A stretch of DNA of 6,039 bases, taken from positions 329-6,367 of the forward strand of contig DJFP01000123.1 of the NCBI GenBank assembly GCA_002432565.1, written 5' to 3'. Shown here one piece after another: positions 1 through 4,575 of this stretch (its first letter is position 1; each line of letters begins with the position of its first letter). The translations under genes were made by a program, and so were the position numbers. The DNA comes from Flavobacteriales bacterium UBA5869 (GTDB lineage: Bacteria; Bacteroidota; Bacteroidia; Flavobacteriales_D; Crocinitomicaceae). The notes under the pieces were generated by a model, which was given only the letters and a program-made list of their open reading frames with translations, made no database searches and was not told the origin of the DNA.

Positions 1-45
1 GAAAAATACAACTTTCTGTCCTTAATCTCTTTTGGTATAGTCTAA

Positions 46-105
46 AAATGTTCAAATGTTCAAATGTTCAAATGTTCAAATGTTCAAATGTTCAAATGTT
101 CAAAT
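46..105. repeat. 8-bp tandem repeat, 7.5 copies
   Basis: The octamer AAATGTTC is repeated without error seven times from 46 to 101 and followed by a half copy (AAAT) to 105. It lies outside any recognisable gene, 54 bp beyond the stop codon of the minus-strand gene ending at 159. Perfect arrays of a non-triplet unit are prone to slippage, so copy number probably varies between isolates. Because no reading frame crosses it here, classical coding phase variation is not supported. An effect on a gene left of the window cannot be judged. Confidence 0.95.
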
Positions 106-154
106 TCTAATAAATCTGTTTGAACAGTTTTGATCTTGTTTAACTTCTTTGAAC
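97..154. repeat. inverted copies of the tandem-repeat unit
   Basis: The last full TGTTCAAA (97-104) is followed after 14 nt by its exact reverse complement TTTGAACA (119-126), and a further TTTGAAC occurs at 148-154. In RNA from either strand the inverted copy could pair with any unit of the array, giving an 8-bp A/U-rich stem. It lies just downstream of the minus-strand gene ending at 159, so it could form in that gene's 3' untranslated region. There is no GC-rich stem or clean U-tract, so I do not call it a terminator. Confidence 0.6.
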
Positions 155-158
155 CTTT

Positions 159-1703
159 CTAGCGTGAAACAGCAACTTCAAAAGTAACATCCACCAGATC
201 TCCGATTTTCGAATCGGAAGTCATGTTGTGTTTGGTTCTGTCCACTACCGATTTTCCGACAAATACCAATACGGCACTTCCGTCTTTATCCACTTTCGAC
301 ACAAAGCGCAGATTAACGACCGTTTCAGCTTTCATACCGACAAACTCCAGTTCTCCGGTAATTTTGTAGTCTTCACCCACTTTTTGAATTTTCCTGGATC
401 GGAAGACGATCTTCGGATATTTCTCACTTTCAATAAACTCATCGCTCAATACCGATTCATCGCGAATGTCATTGAAGGTTGTCAAACTACCGCTTTCCAT
501 TTCCACATTTAAGGTTCTCAATACCCCCGCTTTATCGAGTTGCAGATCTACTGTGAAATCCTTAATCGCACCGGAAGTTCTGCTCGCCGGCGGACCCACT
601 TCAAATTCCAGCTTCGAATTGGCCGCTACGCTTTTCCAGGCTCCTGCATCTCCGTCTGTAAGTGCAATTGCAGGCATTGACATTACATCTTTTCTGTCAG
701 ATATATTATTCGATTTTTTATCCGAAGAGGCCAACAGTGTTTCAACTTTTAATTTTTCACGCTGCAGACAAGTGTCTGCCGGGTTTGTAAATCCGATTAG
801 GATAAGTGGCAAAAGCATGCCATGAAAAGGTTTCGCATCTTCGGGTTGTTCAATCAATGCCAATGCCAGTGATGACCCGATAACTGCACCCAAATAAGTG
901 GGCATTCCTCCGAAATTTTCGTTAACAAGTCCAAAACTTACCAAAATACCGATTATTAAAAGCGGCAGGAAGAGACTTAAAAACACCCGTGCTTTCTGGG
1001 TTTTAATCGATTTGCAGGCCCAAAGCGATCCCAATCCGGCCAAAATTCCCATCCATAAATTTCCTTTCATCAGAGAATCCGAACCACCGTCCAGGGAATT
1101 TAAGGCGAATAATATCCAGGCAACTGCGAAAACGAGAATTCCAAGTTGCAACCCGCTATTTGAGCGCAATCCCAAATTAGCGGCAAAGAATCCCGTAGCC
1201 AACAAGATTACTCCGAATGTTGAGACCATGAAGGATGCTGCAAAAACAAAGATTCCAAGGTAAATCAGTGAAATAGCTGTTCCGAATTCTGCCTTATCCG
1301 CACCGAACCAACGCTCTGCAAACCAATCTTTTATTTTCGCAAAAAGCGGGATAATGGAGCCGATAATTGCAAATGCGGCAACTTCAAAAGTCCAGTTCAC
1401 CTCAAATCCCTGGTAAGTTGCCTTCGCTCCGATGGGAATCAGGGCCAGCAATCCCACAAAATAAGGTGCGATCTTCCGAATTTTTTCCGGAAGCAGAGAA
1501 ATTAAATACCCCAAAGCAATTATTCCGATCAGGGTAAAACAGATCATTTCCAGCGAAGGATCGTCTTCAAATCCATTGGTCAAAGCCACGATCAAACAAA
1601 TGATGGCTATGCTCAACGATGTTTTAAACAGAAATGCCGCACGAACAAAAAAGGCGGTTATGATTGCAATAATTCCAACGCCAATTCCCAGGTAATTTTC
1701 CAT
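159..1703 (-). CDS. polytopic membrane protein with C-terminal YceI-like domain
   Basis: This 514-residue protein starts at ATG (1703) and ends at TAG (159). Residues 1 to about 306 are very hydrophobic, with about 12 likely membrane helices (near 5-25, 28-44, 52-70, 79-97, 104-121, 140-158, 160-176, 184-202, 215-230, 239-259, 267-284, 292-306). I do not recognise this membrane region as a named family. A polar linker (about 307-352) leads to a domain of about 160 residues resembling YceI. The signs are GAWKSVAANSKLEFEV at its start, a strand ending in SGSLTTFND, the segment RDESVLSDEFIESEKYPKIVFRS, then GELEFVGM and a closing HNMTSDSKIGDLVDVTFEV. YceI domains are lipocalin-like barrels that bind isoprenoid or other amphiphilic ligands and are normally free periplasmic proteins. 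Here the domain would be tethered to the inner membrane, probably facing the periplasm. A lipid or quinone-related role is inference. No neighbour explains its function, and it appears to be a monocistronic unit. Confidence 0.85.
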   Translation of the reverse strand: MENYLGIGVGIIAIITAFFVRAAFLFKTSLSIAIICLIVALTNGFEDDPSLEMICFTLIGIIALGYLISLLPEKIRKIAPYFVGLLALIPIGAKATYQGFEVNWTFEVAAFAIIGSIIPLFAKIKDWFAERWFGADKAEFGTAISLIYLGIFVFAASFMVSTFGVILLATGFFAANLGLRSNSGLQLGILVFAVAWILFALNSLDGGSDSLMKGNLWMGILAGLGSLWACKSIKTQKARVFLSLFLPLLIIGILVSFGLVNENFGGMPTYLGAVIGSSLALALIEQPEDAKPFHGMLLPLILIGFTNPADTCLQREKLKVETLLASSDKKSNNISDRKDVMSMPAIALTDGDAGAWKSVAANSKLEFEVGPPASRTSGAIKDFTVDLQLDKAGVLRTLNVEMESGSLTTFNDIRDESVLSDEFIESEKYPKIVFRSRKIQKVGEDYKITGELEFVGMKAETVVNLRFVSKVDKDGSAVLVFVGKSVVDRTKHNMTSDSKIGDLVDVTFEVAVSR

Positions 1704-1778
1704 AATGGTCCATTTTACAAGTAGTAATTATTTCTTTTGGCATCACCCGATTCACCACTGCGGACCGGGGATCAAGTG

Positions 1779-1810
1779 AAAAATTAGTTTAAAAATTTGA
1801 ACTTTCCAAA
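1779..1810 (-). promoter_or_regulatory. candidate Bacteroidota-type promoter for the YceI fusion gene
   Basis: Reading the minus strand, TTTG (1810-1807) is followed by 20 nt and then TAATTTTT (1786-1779). The Bacteroidota housekeeping promoter consensus is TTTG, about 19 nt, TAnnTTTG, so this matches except for the last base of the -7 element and one extra spacer base. Transcription would begin near 1772, leaving a leader of about 70 nt before the ATG at 1703. The local sequence is AT-rich, so a chance match is possible. Confidence 0.4.
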
Positions 1811-1844
1811 GAAATTTTAACAACTACAGCTATCCTTCCCACTA

Positions 1845-1862
1845 GTACTTGCGAACAAGCAC
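1845..1862 (-). other. 7-bp hairpin with UUCG loop
   Basis: On the minus strand GTGCTTG and CAAGTAC flank TTCG, giving a seven-pair stem with one G-U wobble capped by a UUCG tetraloop. On the plus strand the wobble becomes an A-C mismatch, so an RNA hairpin is favoured only in minus-strand transcripts. No U-tract follows, so it is not a standard terminator. It could stabilise the 3' end of transcripts from the polysaccharide operon that read through the cassette. Confidence 0.4.
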
Positions 1863-1870
1863 TCTTTTCT

Positions 1871-1911
1871 TTTACCGCAAATGCACAAATTTTTAACGGC
1901 GCCTACCGGTC
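1871..1911 (+). repeat. left inverted-repeat arm of the cassette
   Basis: CCGCAAATGCACAAAT (1875-1890) is the exact reverse complement of 2396-2411, and CCTACCGGTC (1902-1911) is the exact reverse complement of 2376-2385. TTT at 1871-1873 also pairs with AAA at 2413-2415. The outer block looks like two near-copies of an octamer (CCGCAAAT, GCACAAAT). The inner block sits in a small local hairpin, with GGCG (1898-1901) pairing with CGCC (1911-1914), followed by a run of five T on the plus strand. Confidence 0.9.
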
Positions 1912-1977
1912 GCCTTTTTCTCAAATTCAACTTGTACCTAATTGTAAAAAATGATCTTTTTGATTAACTTAAGTAGA

Positions 1978-2331
1978 ATGGAACACTATTTATTGAAAGA
2001 AGAATGCTACGAAATTATTGGATCATGTATGGAAGTTCATTCTGAACTTGGATTCGGATTTTCCGAGATTGTTTATAAGGATGCGTTGGAATATGAATTC
2101 AAAAAGAATAAAATTCCGTTTGCACGGGAAGTGAAATATCAGGTAAGATACAAAGACACTGTTCTTCCTCATCAATTTTGTGCTGATTTTGTTGTTTTTG
2201 ACACCATCATTTTAGAAGTAAAAGCGGTATCTGATTTATGTAATGAACATTTTGAACAAACTATTAACTATCTGGCCGTATCAGGAATGGAGATTGGAGT
2301 TTTGGTAAATTTTCGAAAGCCGAAACTTTAA
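1978..2331 (+). CDS. GxxExxY family protein (PD-(D/E)XK nuclease-like), C-terminally shortened
   Basis: From ATG at 1978 the product is 117 residues. An ATG at 1951 would add nine residues (MIFLINLSR) that do not resemble the family's start, so I prefer 1978; neither has a clear ribosome binding site. The family signature G27-x-x-E30-x-x-Y33 follows an amphipathic helix containing EVHSELG. PD-(D/E)XK-like residues follow: D70 in CADFVVF, E80-x-K82 in ILEVKAV, and Q94 in EQTINYL. The family usually ends in an NFG-type motif plus a basic/aliphatic tail; here it reads VNFRKPKL and stops. The TAA at 2329 falls where many relatives would have a codon such as GAA, and the frame continues with a matching tail (see 2332-2361). 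The conserved glycine of NFG is arginine here. The biochemical role of the family is not established; nuclease activity is inferred from the fold. It is the only plus-strand gene and lies inside inverted repeats. Confidence 0.85.
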   Translation: MEHYLLKEECYEIIGSCMEVHSELGFGFSEIVYKDALEYEFKKNKIPFAREVKYQVRYKDTVLPHQFCADFVVFDTIILEVKAVSDLCNEHFEQTINYLAVSGMEIGVLVNFRKPKL

Positions 2332-2361
2332 TATAAGAGGGTTATTCTATCAGAACGCTAA
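2332..2361 (+). pseudogene. detached C-terminal tail of the GxxExxY gene
   Basis: Directly after the TAA at 2329-2331 the same frame reads YKRVILSER and meets a second TAA at 2359-2361. As I recall the family, its C-terminus commonly runs NFG, a few residues, L, E or another residue, then a YKR/FKR-type aliphatic tail, so this stretch looks like the original end. A single change such as GAA to TAA would explain the split. A sequencing error at this base, or readthrough, is an alternative. Confidence 0.55.
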
Positions 2362-2375
2362 TTTCCCAACAGCGA

Positions 2376-2415
2376 GACCGGTAGGTGAGCTTTTTATTTG
2401 TGCATTTGCGGGAAA
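2376..2415 (-). repeat. right inverted-repeat arm of the cassette
   Basis: GACCGGTAGG (2376-2385) and ATTTGTGCATTTGCGG (2396-2411) are exact reverse complements of the two blocks of the left arm. The intervening bases (2386-2395) do not match their counterpart. Unlike the left arm, the inner block is not enclosed by a GC stem here; only AGC/GCT could pair around it. The arm ends 40 bp from the stop codon of the phosphatase gene on the minus strand. Confidence 0.9.
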
Positions 2416-2455
2416 CTACCCTGGGTTGTAACTTGTGGTAGAGTATATGGGGAGT

Positions 2456-3199
2456 TTAAAGAAACAGCTGGTTCTTGACTTTGAGTTCAAGCAACTGGTG
2501 GAAAACAGTATCTTTTAATGAGCTTTCCAATAATTCCAGGTGCTGGATGCGATGGCAGTCACTTCCCAGTATATCGATCAAACCGGCTTTCAATAAACGG
2601 ATGGCCTGGTTCTTTACATCGGGGCCATAATGCCCGGTGAAGGAATTCAGATTGACCTGGATGTAACAGCCGCGTTCACGTAAAGACCTGGCAACTTCAA
2701 TGGAAGGATGATAATACATATATCGTTCAAAATGTGCCAAAACAGGCTGGTAACCTGCTGATTTCAATGCAAAAACTATATCTTCTACCTGTGAAGGCTG
2801 GTTTCTGAATGAAAACTCAAAAAGAATATGATTTCCATGGAAGGGAAGTAAATCCTTCTTCCGGATCCGCTCAAAAAGCGTTTCATCAAAATAATATTCT
2901 GCGGAAGCTTCCAGTTCGAGCTTTAAATCAAGATCACGGCTTACTTTGCGAACATCTTCCAATTTTTGTAAAATGATCTCCGAATTATTATCGTACACTC
3001 CCGACATAATATGCGGGGTCATAATCAGCTTTTGGTAACCCAATTCTTCAAACTTGCGCAGCATTCCGATTGTATGGTCCATGGTTGGTGCTCCGTCATC
3101 GATCCCGGGAAGCAGGTGACTGTGAATGTCCACACGCAAAATTCCTCCTATATCGGCAGCTTCTTTTTTCTGCCGGTTAAACATGTCGAATAATCCCAT
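2456..3199 (-). CDS. cpsB: CpsB/YwqE-type PHP tyrosine-protein phosphatase, polysaccharide-associated
   Basis: The product is 247 residues, close to the usual 240-255 of CpsB/CapC/YwqE enzymes. These are cytoplasmic metal-dependent phosphatases of the PHP superfamily, and characterised members dephosphorylate the tyrosine kinase that controls capsule or exopolysaccharide assembly. Metal-binding motifs are all present: H26-S-H28, DDG at 34-36, T61-P62-H63, A100-E101-Y102, H156-F-E-R159 (where HPER is common) and S213-D-C-H216. The segment ILFEFSF near 125-131 is also typical. It starts at ATG (3199), 2 bp after the stop of the dTDP-glucose dehydratase gene, so the two are surely cotranscribed and probably translationally coupled. 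No cognate tyrosine kinase gene is in the window. Older annotations may call such proteins histidinol-phosphatase-like; the polysaccharide context favours CpsB. Confidence 0.9.
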   Translation of the reverse strand: MGLFDMFNRQKKEAADIGGILRVDIHSHLLPGIDDGAPTMDHTIGMLRKFEELGYQKLIMTPHIMSGVYDNNSEIILQKLEDVRKVSRDLDLKLELEASAEYYFDETLFERIRKKDLLPFHGNHILFEFSFRNQPSQVEDIVFALKSAGYQPVLAHFERYMYYHPSIEVARSLRERGCYIQVNLNSFTGHYGPDVKNQAIRLLKAGLIDILGSDCHRIQHLELLESSLKDTVFHQLLELKVKNQLFL

Positions 3200-3201
3200 T
3201 C

Positions 3202-4260
3202 TTAACGTTGATTATACATGTTTTTGTAATAATCCTGGTATGCTCCGGAGGTGACTTCCTGCACCCAGTCCTGGTTATTCAAATACCAAATAACTGTATT
3301 TTGAAGGCCTTTTTCGAAGGTAATACTCGGTTTCCAGCCCAATTCTTCAAACAGTTTGGTGGCATCAATTGCGTAACGCATATCGTGGCCGGCGCGGTCT
3401 TTCACATAAGTAATCAATTCGGCACTTTCTCCTTCCTTACGCCCTAATTCCAGATCCATAATTTTGCATAGTTCACGGATCAGATCAATGTTGCGCCACT
3501 CGTTCCAACCCCCGACATTGTAATTACAGCCGATTTCGCCTTTGTGGAAAATCACATCAATTGCTCGGGCATGATCTTCGACCCACAACCAATCTCTGAC
3601 ATTAATTCCTTCGCCATAAACAGGAAGTGGTTTTTTGTTCAGGATATTGTTGATCATGAGCGGAATCAGTTTCTCGGGATGGTGGTGGCTCCCGTAATTA
3701 TTGGAACAATTCGACCGTTTTACCGGGAAACCGTAGGTATGATAATAGGCAGAAACGAAATGGTCTGATGCGGCTTTCGATGCAGAATAAGGGCTTCTCG
3801 GATCGTATGGAGTAGTTTCCGTAAAAAATCCTTCATCACCTAATGACCCGAACACTTCATCGGTGGAAACGTGATAAAAAATATGTCCCTCCAAATTCTT
3901 CCAGTGAGCTCTGGCCTGGTTCATCAAATTCACAGTACCAACCACATTGGTGTGCACGAATTCCATCGGTCCTTCAATAGAACGATCAACATGTGATTCT
4001 GCTGCTAAATGAATGACATCCGTAACCCGGTGTTTTTCGAATGCTTCTTTTACGTCTCGTTCGGAAGTAATGTCTCCTTTGAAAAAGATGTGATTTTTTG
4101 CATCCATTACGTCTTTCAAATTGGACAGATTTCCTGCATAAGTCAGTGAGTCAAAAGTGATGATTTGATAGGACGGATACTTGTTTACCAGCAAACGCAC
4201 CAAATGCGACCCGATAAATCCTGCACCACCTGTCACCAATATCTGTTTCTGTGTTGTCAT
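3202..4260 (-). CDS. rfbB: dTDP-glucose 4,6-dehydratase
   Basis: This extended short-chain dehydrogenase converts dTDP-D-glucose to dTDP-4-keto-6-deoxy-D-glucose in the cytosol, the second step toward dTDP-L-rhamnose and other deoxysugars. Using ATG at 4260 gives 352 residues, the normal family length. The frame extends to a TTG at 4281, but those seven extra residues precede the usual start just before the NAD-binding strand, so I reject them. Visible motifs are the Rossmann G11-G-A-G-F-I-G17, the D37-S-L-T-Y-A-G region, LAAESHVDRS (85-94), the catalytic S132-T-D-E135-V-F-G, and Y158-S-A-S-K162 (YxxxK). Further support comes from NNYG and the substrate-proximal VRDWLWVEDH. The enzyme appears complete. 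It is the upstream gene of a two-gene operon with the CpsB-like phosphatase. The other rml genes (A, C, D) are not in the window. Confidence 0.97.
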   Translation of the reverse strand: MTTQKQILVTGGAGFIGSHLVRLLVNKYPSYQIITFDSLTYAGNLSNLKDVMDAKNHIFFKGDITSERDVKEAFEKHRVTDVIHLAAESHVDRSIEGPMEFVHTNVVGTVNLMNQARAHWKNLEGHIFYHVSTDEVFGSLGDEGFFTETTPYDPRSPYSASKAASDHFVSAYYHTYGFPVKRSNCSNNYGSHHHPEKLIPLMINNILNKKPLPVYGEGINVRDWLWVEDHARAIDVIFHKGEIGCNYNVGGWNEWRNIDLIRELCKIMDLELGRKEGESAELITYVKDRAGHDMRYAIDATKLFEELGWKPSITFEKGLQNTVIWYLNNQDWVQEVTSGAYQDYYKNMYNQR

Positions 4261-4463
4261 ATAAAAAGTAAAAATAACCAATTAGCGGGAATCAGACCAT
4301 GTTCGCTAAAGCTATTGCGGTAGCGAAATGAGAATGAGAGCCAGAATGAGACTATGAATATCCTTTTTGACTTCCATTTCATACACCGATCCTCATATTC
4401 TCTTTCTGTTTCACATGTTGCTTCCTTAGGATTTTAAGTTTTCGAGCGCGAATTTGAACTAAT
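4261..4463. other. intergenic region upstream of the rfbB-cpsB operon
   Basis: No gene is seen. On the minus strand this is the promoter and leader region of rfbB, but I find no good TTTG/TAnnTTTG pair at correct spacing. It contains a 7-bp inverted repeat (TTCGCTA at 4302-4308, TAGCGAA at 4321-4327, 12-nt loop) and a 9-bp direct repeat (AGAATGAGA at 4331-4339 and 4343-4351). The terminator of the next gene borders it at the right, so the operon must have its own promoter here. Confidence 0.55.
4302..4327 (-). other. 7-bp inverted repeat in the rfbB leader
   Basis: TTCGCTA and TAGCGAA are perfect complements around a 12-nt loop. The loop contains GCTA (4311-4314), which could compete for the TAGC of the right half, so two alternative stems exist. 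It lies 42 bp upstream of the rfbB start codon and could be an operator or an RNA leader structure. No known riboswitch features are visible. Confidence 0.4.
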
Positions 4464-4502
4464 TAAAATAAAAAAGGGCATCCGTCATTGACGGACACCC
4501 TT
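4464..4502 (-). terminator. rho-independent terminator of the T9SS-secreted protein gene
   Basis: Reading the minus strand, AAGGG (4502-4498), two unpaired bases, TCCGTC, a three-base loop (AAT), GACGGA, two unpaired bases and CCCTT (4478-4474) form an 11-pair stem with a symmetrical 2x2 internal loop. A T-rich tract (TTTTTTATTTT, with the first T's inside the stem) follows at 4475-4464. It lies 73 bp past the stop codon at 4576 and faces the correct way to end that transcript. Confidence 0.88.
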
Positions 4503-4575
4503 CTAAACTGAGATTATACCTAAAAAATTACCGAACAATTTCTAATTAATTCGATAATTGCCTTTAACTCGTTTA

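Larger units (their letters stand above)
1704..1870. other. intergenic leader of the YceI fusion gene
   Basis: No gene is seen here. On the minus strand the region holds a candidate promoter at 1779-1810 and a 5' untranslated leader of roughly 70 nt. No convincing Shine-Dalgarno sequence precedes the ATG at 1703, as is usual for Bacteroidota. A short hairpin (1845-1862) lies upstream of the promoter, next to the inverted-repeat cassette. Confidence 0.6.
1871..2415. mobile_element. inverted-repeat cassette carrying a GxxExxY gene
   Basis: Two arms of about 40 bp in inverted orientation (1871-1911 and 2376-2415) bracket a single short plus-strand gene, giving a unit of about 545 bp. All surrounding genes are on the minus strand. 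Each arm has an outer block of 16 identical bases (CCGCAAATGCACAAAT, left) and an inner block of 10 (CCTACCGGTC, left), separated by 10-11 bases that do not match. Outside the arms only a TTT/AAA match continues, and I see no target-site duplication. No transposase is present. Mobility is inferred from the symmetrical boundaries and from my recollection that GxxExxY genes occur as scattered solitary copies in Bacteroidota. It could instead be a vertically inherited gene with hairpin-forming flanks. Confidence 0.55.

Noticed and set aside
46..105. CRISPR array
   Set aside because: The units are 8 bp and directly abut without spacers, so this is a simple tandem repeat.
228..1263. Plus-strand open frames opposite the YceI fusion gene
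   Set aside because: They are antisense to a clearly coding frame and their translations show no domain or plausible protein character.
1751..1780. TTCAC/GTGAA inverted repeat in the leader of the YceI fusion gene
   Set aside because: Five pairs over a 20-nt loop, partly overlapping the predicted promoter; not better than chance.
1951..1977. Longer start of the GxxExxY gene at 1951
   Set aside because: The nine added residues (MIFLINLSR) do not resemble the family's N-terminus, and the ATG at 1978 places the first helix at the usual position. There is no ribosome binding site to favour 1951.
2416..2450. Possible terminator for cpsB (CTACC and GGTAG halves)
   Set aside because: The stem is only five pairs with a loop of about 16 nt and no U-tract follows on the minus strand.
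4261..4281. TTG start extending rfbB by seven residues
   Set aside because: TTG is a rare start, and the ATG at 4260 lies just ahead of the NAD-binding strand at the usual distance for the family.
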